64,000 nt of DNA from Piromyces finnis (lineage: Eukaryota > Neocallimastigomycota > Neocallimastigomycetes > Neocallimastigales > Neocallimastigaceae): assembly GCA_002104945.1 (NCBI GenBank), contig MCFH01000028.1:248001-312000 (forward strand), read 5' to 3'. The position numbers and the translations under genes are program-made. The notes under the pieces are model-generated. The model did not search any database and had not been told where the DNA came from. It was given only the letters and a program-made list of their open reading frames with translations. Positions 49,735 to 61,950 of this stretch are shown here, one piece after another (position 1 is the first letter of the stretch; each line of letters starts with the position of its first letter).

Positions 49735-49748
49735 TTGAAATTTGTAAA

Positions 49749-49840
49749 GCTCCTGTAGCCTAGAGGTTTAAGGCGTCGTGCTTATAAGGGTGTTCCTCTT
49801 ATGCAACGCGAAGATCGCGGGTTCGACCCCCGCCAGGAGC
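49749..49840 (+). tRNA. tRNA-Ile(UAU): tRNA-Ile(UAU) with 19-nt intron
   Basis: Acceptor stem GCTCCTG/CAGGAGC pairs perfectly over 7 bp. The D-arm is GCC...GGC. The anticodon stem TCGTG/CGCGA pairs with one G-U. The T-arm GCGGG-TTCGACC-CCCGC is perfect. The anticodon TAT lies at 49783-49785 in CTTATA, and a 19-nt intron (49787-49805) follows position 37, the usual nuclear site. tRNA-Ile(UAU) carries an intron in yeast and animals as well. Spliced length is 73 nt. Internal A and B boxes are present (TAGCCTAGAGG; GGTTCGACCCC). A T-run at 49859-49864 is a likely Pol III terminator. Confidence 0.96.
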
Positions 49841-50269
49841 ATTATATTTTAATAAAAATTTTTTATCCAAGCATTAAAAGAAAAAAATAGGGATAGTTTT
49901 TTAATCCTTCAAACTCTTATAAAAGATACCTATAAATTATATATATTATAAAAGGCTATTACTTTTATACTACAACCCTTTTACCATCATCATCATCATC
50001 ATTACTACCACTAATAACAGTTTTAATAGTGTATAAAAAAAAATTACCCCAAAATTCTTGTCATGATTGAATACAATTAAAATATTTAATTACTAAAAAA
50101 AAATTTTTAAAGTTTTACATTTAAAAAAAAAGGTAAATTTAGTTTTTATTCAAACAAAAAAAAAAAACTCTTTTTACTTTGATGTTTTTATCGTTCATAA
50201 TGTTACTTTTTTTTTTTTTTACTAATATTATTCATTGAATTAAATTGGGTTGGTCACCTTTTATTTTCT

Positions 50270-50314
<45 letters not shown>

Positions 50315-51637
50315 TAAATAATTAAAGTTTTAATTTTCATCTCAATTTATTTACTTATTCTATATTTATTCATTTATTTCCTAATACAAATTTATCTATC
50401 TATCTATTTATTTATATATTAAAGTAATTTTTTTTATTAACAATAAAAAAATTTTAATTTATGTATTGAATTTTAATCCCTTCATTTTAAGAAGAAAAAA
50501 AAAGATTTCCTTTTATAGTAGTATTATAAACAATATTCATTGGTTAGAATAAAATACAGAAAATATTTAATTTAATTTTATTTTCTAATTTTTTAAAAAA
50601 AAGTTTTTTTTATTATTTATTTTTATTAATTTTTTTTTCTACATTTAGTATTATAGTTTAATTTATAGTTTAATTTATGGTGTAATAGATTAACATTTAT
50701 TTTATTCGTGTAAAACTAATAAAAAAAGAAATGATACTATCAATTAATTTTTTTATTATAGAATTTCTTAAATTAAATTTTATCTGTAGTTCAAAACATG
50801 AATAGAATTAAACACAACACATTTAAAAAAATAATAATAAATAAACTTTTATTAATTTATTTTTTAATAAAATGGAAAATTTTTAAAACATCACATTTTA
50901 TCTAAAAAAGGTAAAAAAAAGTCATGAAAAATTTTTTTTCTATTTTTTTTTAATATAAAAAAAGTTAAAAAGGGTTTTCAGTATTGAAATTCTTTTTATC
51001 CTTCTTAATGACGGAGAATAAGGATGAAATAAAAACGTTAAAATAAAAATGAGTTTAACAATAATGATTATTATCATTAATAGCCCAGAAAACAAAAGGG
51101 TATTTTTTATTTATTATAGAAAAAGCATTAATAATGAAAAAAATTTTTTTATTCTTTTTTGATAACTCTAAAATTAATATAAAAAAAATTTTTTTAATAT
51201 AAAAGAATTTAATTTATTTTGATAGGTAAAAAAAAAAATACTAAATTTAGGATATAAAAGATAGGCACTTTTTTTAATATAAAATAAATAAAAAAAGAAT
51301 TAAATTTAAAATTTCCATTTTTATTTGTAAAACAGCTTCTTCCTATTATTTTATATAAATAAATGAATAAACAAATAAATTAATAAATAAATATATTAAT
51401 CCCTATTAATAAATGAATGAATAATTAAATTAATAATAAATAACTATTAATAAATGAGTAAATAATGAGTAAATAATGAATTAATATATATTAATAAATA
51501 AATAAATTAATAAATAAACGAATAATAATAGATTAAGGATTCCATTCTATAATTATTAAAATTATTATTTAATTCAACTTTTACAATGAGTTTATTATTA
51601 TGGGATATAATAATAAACTAGTTTTTATTCTATCTTA

Positions 51638-51712
51638 TATTTTATAATGAAAGATATAATTCATATATAGTTTTATACTTTATAATGAAAGATATAATTC
51701 CTATATAGTTTT
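51638..51712. repeat. Short direct repeat, two ~40-bp units
   Basis: Two adjacent copies of a unit with TTTATAATGAAAGATATAAT followed by TCATATATAG or TCCTATATAG. Confidence 0.75.
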
Positions 51713-52218
51713 AATTTACATTTTATTTTTAATTCAAATGGTCATCATGACTAAAAATGAGAAAAAGTTAAAGTCAATTGAATAGTAAAGTTGCTTTTTT
51801 TTTTTTTGGTTTTGCTTGCTCATTTTATTTTTGAATGGTTTGAGATATTGGAAAAAAATTTTTTTTATTCGTTCTATTTTATTCTATAAAATTCTTTTTT
51901 TGACATGGCAGTTGGTGGATGGTTGATCAAAGAAAAAAAAAATTTTTTTTATGATACATTTCATTAGGAATGAATTAGTAATTTTTTTATATAAATAGTC
52001 ATTATTTATTCATTTATTAGTTCATGATGCATTATTTATTCATTCCTTTATTTTTGATGCATAGTTTTAAAAAAATGGTTATGCCTCTGCTTTTTTCGTT
52101 AAAAGAGTGAGTAATCATTGAAATGAAAATTTATAAGCCGCTTTTTTTTTTTTTTTTTAGATTTTATAAGCCATTCTTTTGTTTGAAATTTTATTGATTC
52201 AAAAGGTTAATTTTTACC

Positions 52219-52554
52219 CATTCATTCATTACTATATATTAATATATTTATTTATTTAATTATTTATTCATTCATTACTATATATTAATATATTTATTTA
52301 TTTAATTATTTATTCATTCATTACTATATATTAATATATTTATTTATTTAATTATTTATTCATTCATTACTATATATTAATATATTTATTTATTTGATTA
52401 TTTATTCATTCATTACTATATATTAATATATTTATTTATTTGATTATTTATTCATTCATTACTATATATTAATATATTTGTTTATTTAATTATTTATTCA
52501 TTCATTACTATATATTAATATATTTATTTATTTAATTATTTATTCATTCATTAC
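52219..52554. repeat. 46-bp minisatellite, about 7 copies
   Basis: A nearly perfect tandem array; each unit begins CATTCATTACTATATATTAA and continues as ATTT-type repeats. A few units differ by single bases (AATTA versus GATTA). Confidence 0.95.
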
Positions 52555-52881
52555 ACTTTTTTGTATGGTGTCACAAAATAAATTTCTTTTTTATTTCCCA
52601 TTCCTTTCCTTCCTTATATTATTTTGTATTAATGAATTAATGTTTTCTATTTAAATTCTATTCAAATTGATTTTATTGATAATAAATTAGCAGTAATGGA
52701 AATGGATACATAAAAAAAGTTTGTGGTATAAGCAATGAAAATGGTTGGTTTATTTTTATATTAAAAATTAAATACTGGAAAATTAAATAAATTCATTCAA
52801 ATGATTATCATTTAACTAGGGAACTTTAGCAGAGGAAAAAAAAGTTCATTTAGCATATTATTATTTGAACGGCATTCTTAT

Positions 52882-52965
52882 TATGTTAATGATTTAAAAA
52901 TGTATTACCGCCATTATTATTACTATGTTAATGATTTAAAAATGTATTACCGCCATTATTATTAC
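52882..52965. repeat. Two perfect 42-bp tandem units
   Basis: The unit starts TATGTTAATGATTTAAAAAT and contains GTATTACCGCC. The two copies look identical. It is relatively GC-containing for this spacer. Confidence 0.9.
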
Positions 52966-55683
52966 TGCTATTTAATTTTTGGGCTTAACGAAAACTATAC
53001 AATTTTTTTTTAATTTAACGGAACAATATCAAGTGAATAGAAAAATTTTTTTTTATTTTTTGTTTCATCCTTTTTTAATTTATATTAAATTGGAATTTAT
53101 TATTAATATTATTTATTATTAAATTTCATAAATTTCATAAAGAAAAGATTTTTTTTTTTTTGACATAGAATTGTTTTAATCTAAAAATTATTTTTTTTTT
53201 TTTAGAAAAAAAAAGTATAGAAAATTTACTCATTTAAATAACTAAAAAAAAAAACACTTTTTATTAATAATAACTATAAACTACTTTTTTCCACAACATT
53301 TTTCCATCTTTATTAGTATAAAATGAAATCGTTTTTTTATTTAACGGTTCTATCCACTAATGAAATCATTACATTTTAATATTGTAATAATAGTTTTTTC
53401 TTTTACATTTTCGTGGACGTATTTATTTTTATTTCTATTTTTGTATGTAATGTCAACATTTTTTATATTAATTTTCATTTTAATTTATTTCCTCATCATT
53501 GGTTTTAAAACAGATTTTCCCTTAATAATATATTATTGATTATATTAAATTTTATATTTACAATTTGAAAAACGAAACTTTAAAAAATACTAAATTTAAT
53601 AACAATTAAGGTTTATTAAAAAAGAAATAGAAAAAAAAGAGAAAAGGTTTTATCATTTTATTAGCAGAGTAAAGGTGATTTTAAATTTGATTTTAATGAT
53701 CATGAAGGTATGACTATAAAAATATATAATGGATACTTTGAATAGAATTAAGCAGTATAAAGTATTCCATTAAAGTTTTGGTTTAGGTTAGGTTAATAAA
53801 ATCACCATTAAAAAAAAAAACTTTTTAAAATTGTTTCCATTTAAAAAAAAAAAGGATTGTTACTTTAGGATGATGTCAACAAATCCATGAGTATGTTATT
53901 TAAAGATGTATTATGGTTATGATTTCTTTTTATATATATATACATATAATAAAATTACCTTTAAAAAGTTTAAAACTATTTTTTTTAAAAAAAAAAAAAA
54001 CAAAAAATACAAATAATAAAATAAAACTCTAGGCGGTTAATGTTTTATTTTTTAAAAAAAACCAAAGACTATAACCATTTAAAATATATTTTGTGTGCCA
54101 TAGGAAAGGAAAAAAAAACCAACTATTTGTAAAGTCAATTTATATATTTGTATTATTTATTTAAAATATACATAAAAAATAGCTTGAACTTTTAAAACTT
54201 GTACAAGTCAATTGAACTTTAGTCGCCGCTTTAATTCACCATTGATTTGAAATTAGTTTTTAATTCTTACTAAAAAGCAAACAAAAGATACCAACCAACC
54301 AACTTTTAAAATTTAAATTTTAATTTTTCATTTTTCTTCATCTATTTATTTTTTAATTTAGTTTTTAATAAAATTAATAAAAAAATAATTAAAAGTAAAA
54401 TTAAATATTTAATTATAATTTAATATAATGAATATTATTTTGTTAGGAAAGTTTAGGGTGAAAAGGTGGTGTATCGTAGAGGTCTTTGAAATTTTCTTTT
54501 TTTTTTTTTTCTAAAATAATAATGACAATTATAAGAAAAAAAAATTGTTTATGAATTTATTATCTTAATAATTTTTTTAAATAATACGAATATTATATAT
54601 ATATATATATATATATAATAAATAAGAAAACTTTGATTTATTTATTTTAAAAGTCTTTCTTTTTTTATTTATTTATTTTCTTTTCTTTCTTCTATTGCCG
54701 CAGGAATAACTTTTATTTGCGGTGAAATTGAATTTTTTAAGAAAAATGAAAAGAGACATATTAAATTTCTTTATATGGAAATTATTGATAATGTATACAA
54801 CATAGAAATGTATACAATTAGTTAAAAAAAGAAGGAAAGGTTAAACTCCTCAATAACCTATTCGCATAAACTTTTAGGATTGAAAAAAAAAAAAAGTTGC
54901 TCTCTTTGCATAAAAAATAAGTTTATTATTTTTTTAAAAAAGGTATTTTATTAATAATAAAAAAGTCTATTTTCTTTTTTAATCATTTATATATCATATT
55001 TAGTGTAGAAAAAAAAAAGACTATCGAATATTTAATTTATACTTTTTTAAATAAAAAAAGATTTTATGGTGTGTCTAATGAAAAAAAAAAAGAGTAAAAT
55101 TAATATTTAATGAGTCATTTTATTGATTTTAAAAAGTGAAAAAACCAATTTTTTTTTATTTATTCTATTATAAAAGGAATGAAGATTTATTATATTTAAA
55201 AAAGAAAAAATAAGAAAAAATTATTATTTTAATTTATTTTTCCCTCATATAACATTTCTTTAGCATGGCTATCGTATATTATAGTATTAACATTGCATAC
55301 ATTGCATGGCATGGCCATAGAATTACATTTTCAAAAAGAAAAAAAAATTTTTTTTAATAAATTAAATACTTTGATATTTTAAAATTTTTAAGGTTTTAAA
55401 TTATCTAAAATATAAAGTCACAGTAATACTCTGAAGGATAGGTGTACCATTGCAGTAATAAAAAATTTTAACAATTCATTTAGTTTTATTGTTGTTTTAA
55501 TTATAGAAAGTATAAAACACTTTAGGTAGTCGTTGTTGTTTTCGTTGTTTTCTCTTTTCTTCTTATTATTAATCCGATTTTATACTTTTTATATATTAAA
55601 ATTTTTTAATATCTTTTCAAAAAATAAAATTTTTAATTTATTTAATTATTAATTTAAAAAAGGAAATTTTACTTTTTTTAAAC

Positions 55684-55762
55684 TTTAATCATTAAGGAAA
55701 TGCTAAAGGTAAATATAAATTTAATCATTAAGGTAAATGCTAAAGGTAAATGTAAATTTTAA
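55684..55762. repeat. Short direct repeat, two ~38-bp units
   Basis: Two copies of a unit containing TTTAATCATTAAGG and AAATGCTAAAGGTAAAT, differing by a few bases. Confidence 0.75.
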
Positions 55763-58700
55763 GTTTTAGAAATAAAAAAAAAAAAAGTAAATTTCTATTA
55801 TTTGAAAGAAAGAAAAAAGTCTTTTTTTTACTATTACTTTTAATGGCATTCTTTCTTATTTAATTAGGAAGACGTGTTTAGTTATTCATTTTCCTAAATC
55901 TTTTTCTTTTTCAAGAGAGCATTTTTTGGGAATATTTTTTTTATGATTCAATTGTTATTCATATATTAAACTATATGAAATTTATATTTATTGAATAAAT
56001 ATAATATATATAAATGGCACAAAGAAAAATTAATTACCACCCACTTTTTCACAATAGAAAAAAATAAATTTTCATGGCTTAGACTAAATGAAATGAAAAC
56101 CTAAAAATATATTAAAAAAAGGGAATTAAGTATCTTTTAATGATAAAAATAATTATTTATTTTTATAAGCATGGATGGATGTTGAATTTTTTTTTACTAT
56201 TTATAATTGATTAATTGAATATTGAATACCCACCATGCATCAGCATTGAATTTACTTTCTATTACTTCCATCATCTTTTATCAAAAAAAATCTTTTTTTT
56301 TGTTATTACTATTTAATTAAAATTTCATGTTTTGTGTTAAATTAAAATTTCTATAATGAAAAAACTTTATTTTTTATTATTCTATCGTTTTAAATTCTAT
56401 TGAATTATTTATAGAAAAAATGATAATAAAATGATGAAATATAAAATTGAAATTTTTTGTGTATAGTTTAATTCTATTTTAATATATTATATATATTATG
56501 TTATTCCTACTATGAATATTATAATTGTTATTAATATATGAGTAATATATAGTATAATATAGAGGATAGATTAAACCTTTTAAATATATTCAATTATTTT
56601 ATATATTAAATTATTTAATATAAAATACATCTATGATACATTTATTATATTATTTAATAAATAGGAATAAATAAAAAATATACAATTTCTTTTTTTTTTT
56701 TTTTCATTGTAGTCATCCTATTGGTTGTATACAAAAAGTTTCATTTTATTTTTACCAACAATCTTAAATTATTGGCGGTTTTTTTAAAAAGTTAAACCTT
56801 AATTAATATTATTTTGAAGGATCGTGTTTTAAAAATTTTTTTAAAATAGAATAGAATGAAAAATGCATAATGTTTTAAAGTTTTTTTTAAAATAGAATAG
56901 AATGAAAAATGCATAATGAATGAAAATTAATATTTCTAGAAATGAAGTATTTTATACAGAAAAAAATTTTTACCAGCTTTATAAGATAGGGTGTAAAATA
57001 AAGAAAGTTAAAAAAAAAGAATGTTGTTTACCATTTTTATAAATAAAACTATAATTCCTATTCCTCTTCTACATATGAAGGAAATAAATTAGTAAAAGGA
57101 AAAAAAAACAATAAAAAAAAACTTTGTTAATTCCATTTTTATCAACTTTAATTTATTATTCAATGATAGCATCATTTAAATTAAAATATATTTAATTTAA
57201 ATTAAATTAAATTTAATACATTTGTAATTTTTTTATACAACAAAAATTTTTAATTTTTTACTATTTTTAGTAAAGTATCTAAACTCTAATAACTAATAAA
57301 ATTTCTAAAAGCTATAATTAAAAAAAACAGAAATAATTAAAATAACAAAAAAGTTAAAAGTACACTTTTGAGATTATGGATCAACATAACAAAAATAAAA
57401 AAAGATAGTATTGTTAGGGATAAAAAGAACGTAACATAAATTACCCCTTTTTTTTTAAAAAATGAAAAAATTTAATCGTCTTATTGAAAATAAAATGTAG
57501 AATAGTGGATTAGTGGATTGTATGGTGTATTCTATTGTTTAAAGCATTAGAATTTTTAATGAATATTTTAATTATATTAATTTTTCATGAGAATTAGGAG
57601 AGAATAGAAATAAGAATACTATTTATTTTTTTATCATTATTTTAAGAGCTGTTATAGTATCATTTATTGCTTCCTTTTTACCATACCCATTAATACCCTT
57701 TTTCAAATAATACTAATACGACTAGATGTGTAATAATATTAATAAATAAAAATACACCACTAAATACTATTATTCAATATATTATAGACTAATTGGTAAT
57801 GGTATCAAAAAATAATGGAAAAATTAAAATGAATGTCATAAATTAAATTTATATTAAAATTTTAGAATAATATAAAATAAATCCATATTTAATGTATACA
57901 TAATAAAAGATTGATCCAGTCAAATTAGAAAAAAGTATTATAAATAAAAAGATTTTTTTTCGTAGGTTCAATAATGAGCTCATTTTATTCATGTCTACTC
58001 TTGTATTTTAAAAGATCATTATTTTTTAAATAAAAATCAAACTCTTTACTTTTAAAAGTGGTGTGTGGTGTGATTATTATAGTTATTTATTGTTGATTGA
58101 CTATTTTAAAAATTAAAAGATAGGGTTGGAAAATTCTTTAATAAATTAAGTTTTAAATTGAAAAGTTTATTTCCTATGATTTTTCATAATTCAATTTTAT
58201 TTTAATGAAAATATCCAATAGAATTAAAGGAAAAAGAAGGAAATTTTATTTATTCTTTTTTTTTTTTTATAAACCTACCACATTAATAAATACTAAATAA
58301 TATTTAATAATACATAATAATAAATATTAAAATTTAATACGATTTAATTATATTAATAAATAAATTACACATAATAGTAATACACACAATAATACATAAT
58401 AATAAACAACTCATACTAACACATAATAGTAATACCTACACACCTTATTAGCATAATAATAGTAAAAAAAAAAAAAAAAAGATAGGGATGATGATGATGA
58501 TAGAAAAAGTTGTACTTTAATTCCCATATGATTATTAATGTGATTTGATTTAGAAAAAAAGTTTTTGTTTTAGAATTGTTATTGTTTTTAAAACAATCGA
58601 ATTTTTTAGTAACAATAATAGTAATATTATAAAATATTTATAAAAGAATATCTTTTATATAATGGAATAAAAATAGGTGAATAATCATAGAAGGATAAAG

Positions 58701-58890
58701 ATAGGCTATTTATATCTTTTTTTTTTTTATAATATAAAAATTCTTTTATTCTTATAATTATTTACCTTTTGACTAATAGCATTTCGTTTTTTTTTTTACT
58801 CAAGAGGATACAAAAAAAGAAAAAACGCGGTAATGGTTAAGGTTTATTATCTTGCAATATCTCACTATCAAATAGAATGATTTAATTTTA

Positions 58891-59120
58891 TAAGGTTCAT
58901 TCATTTAATTATTTAATAGAATTTATTTATATATTTATCTATTTATTTATAAGATTCATTCATTTAATTATTTAATAAAATTTATTTATATATTTATTTA
59001 TTTATAAGATTCATTCATTTAATTATTTAATAGAATTTATTTATATATTTATTTATTTATAAGATTCATTCATTTAATTATTTAATAGAATTTATTTATA
59101 TATTTATTTATATATTTATT
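58891..59120. repeat. ~58-bp minisatellite, about 4 copies
   Basis: A tandem array with units starting AAGATTCATTCATTTAATTA, then an ATAGAATTTATTTATA-type stretch. The array ends in shorter ATTTATATATTT repeats. Confidence 0.85.
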
Positions 59121-61950
59121 TATATATTCATTATAAAATTTTTTTGTATGACATTAAATTTTTTTTTAATTCATTCATTCCTATTTTTCGTATATTATAA
59201 ATTTAATAAATTTAATTATTATAATTGTTTTTGTATATATTAAAATTAAATTGTAATTTATTATTATTAAAAGTTCATAGAAAATGAGTAATTAAAATAC
59301 CTACCATTTTGCTGTTTCAACCGTAAACCCATTTTAAATCGTTGAATTGCACCATTTATCCTACCACCCGACCATGATCATTTCCCAAAAATAGAAAGAA
59401 ATGGCCTAGTCCTAGTATTTCATTCTATTTTTTAAAAAATAAATTAAAACCTTTTAAATGAAATAAATTACATTGAATGATGGGATTAATTAAAAGGAAA
59501 TTAATTCATTGATAATTCATTTGAAAATATAAACAGTTAATCCCCATTTTGATTTATTTCAATTTCACCGCATTTCTTAAAAGTTTATTTCCTTTAAAAA
59601 AAAAAAAAGGTGGGTAAGCATGACGAACAGATCAATAAAGAAAAAAAAATACTATTCTTTTATAGAAATAGATAGCTATTTTTTTTTTTTATTCAATAAC
59701 TTTGGATGAATATTCAAAATAATATTTTTTATATTAAAAATAGACCCTCTTTTTCTACCCACCATAATTTATTTTTGTAGTGGTGATTGTTCTGGTTATT
59801 GTGGTTGGTTGTCGTTGTTTATTTTTTATCTGTTAAAATTTAATAAATTATAGTTTCAATTTGCTTCTATTCAACTCTAATTACTATTGTTTGGGTAGGA
59901 AAAGGAAAAAGTTTAATGTATAGGAAATAGGAGAATAGACTTTATTTTTTTGTATCTGTGTTTAATATAAAATGATATACATATTGATTCATTTACAATA
60001 TACACAATTAGTATTATTACCAATATATTTACAATATATAATTATATATAGTTCTACATATAAACAATTTATTTTTAATGTTTTTTTTTACCATTTTATT
60101 TTTTAATATTTTATTTTCATTTATACAACAAAATATTAATTATTAAAGTTTGGCTATTGATTATTTTTATATTAAGTAGAAACAAGTTTAATCCTTACCA
60201 TTTTAAATGTCATCAAAAATTCTAATATTTAATTTTTTTTATCCTTAATAAATTAATAATAGATTATACAATAAATTTAATATATATTAAACAATATATT
60301 GATAATCTTAATTTTTATTAATCTATTTGATGACAAATTAAAAATATTTTAAAAGTTTTTAATTTAAATAGAAATTAATTTATTATATTATAATTATATT
60401 TGATTTTCATCTATTTAATCTATTTATTATATTTATCAATAAACTTTTTTTTTTATTAAAGTTTTGTATTTATATGATTTAAAAAAAAATAAAATATTAA
60501 ATAGATTCTATTAATTAATGTATTTCTATGGTTTATATAAAAAAATAATAAATAGATTCTATTAATTAATAATATATTTACATCAATTAATTCTATTAAA
60601 TTGTATTATATGTACCCAATATAAATAATTTAGTCTACTTTTAAACTTTTTTTAATAGAATTTTATTTATTTATATTAATATTTATTAACATTTGAAAAA
60701 AAAAAAGTTTTTTTTTATGTCAAAGTTAAATTAATAATAAATGAAATAAATAAAAAAAGGCATCCTTTTTTTAATTCTATTAGCTATTATATAGTTTATA
60801 TATGATGATAATATAGTTCAAAGTTAATTTTTAATATACGATACTTCATAGTTTAAACGAGCTATCATGGTGAATTTATAATTTTTTTTTTTTTTTTACT
60901 TTATTTATAGTTGTGTATTTATATTAATTAGAAAAAATAGGAATAAAATTAAAATAATAATATATAAAAAAAATGAAATAACAAAAATTATTGATATAAA
61001 ACAATATAAATGCTATATATATTTAATAATATATTATAATATATGATTACCTATTCTTAAATATAACTTTAATTATATTAATAAATAGAAAGAAATTTTT
61101 TAATTATAAATAAAAGAAAAAAGTTTTTTTTTTTTTCATAAATGAATTTTTATTAAAGTGAATTTTTTTTAAAAGTCAATTAGTGTAGTATATATGAAGA
61201 TATGATAATAAGCACACTTTGAAAGTGAAAAAAAAAGTAAATAAATAAATAAATAGAAAATACAATAATTTTTTTTAACACTATATTAAATAATAATAAT
61301 AGCAAAAAAAAAAAAGTATAAAATCAACCTTTTTAAACTATATATTATTTTATAAAATAAAAAGAGGAAAAATAATTTCAATATTCTTTAAAAGATTGGA
61401 TAACGCAACAAAATTTTGATATTATTTTGAAATAAACAAATAACAAATAGATATATGTAAAAAACTTTTTTTATTTGGAAAAAAGGTAAAACAACAACAA
61501 CTATTAATACTAATATTAATAAATAATAAATAATAATAATAATAATAATAAAAATAAAAATATAAAAAATAAATTGTATACCAACTTTTTTTTTTATTTA
61601 AAAAAAAAGAGGAATCTACATATATATTTTTTTTTGAGTAATAACAATAACAATAACAATAAAACCGTTTCCGTTAAAAGTCAACAAGAAATTAGAGTAA
61701 AACGAAATTATTTTGAAATTAATAATATTTTTTATTTGATATCCAGAAAAGAATAAATAAATTAAATATTATTAAAACTCAAAAGATTTGTGCGCGTGTA
61801 TTGTGTCAATTGAATGAATCTACCTTTTTATTGATAAATAAATAAAAGAAGAAAAAAAAAAGGAAAAGGAAATAAACTTTTTTTTTATTGAAAAAGGAAA
61901 TGGGCCAATAATTAATAAAGAATAAAATATATTTATATAAATATATAAAA

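Larger units (their letters stand above)
49841..61950. other. 12 kb gene-free A/T spacer
   Basis: No exon-like island with matching splice sites or a recognisable domain was found. It holds a TTA microsatellite (50276-50312), several minisatellites listed separately, and many A-run/T-run palindromes. The last few hundred bases are the leader region of the cyclin gene. A short open frame at 61574-61756 lies there, but it is not convincing as a gene. Confidence 0.55.

Noticed and set aside
52219-52554. CRISPR array
   Set aside because: Units are contiguous 46-bp tandem repeats without unique spacers, in a eukaryotic genome.
61574-61756. 60-codon frame upstream of the cyclin as a gene or uORF
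   Set aside because: Low-complexity start and Asn run in the probable leader; no evidence that it is translated.
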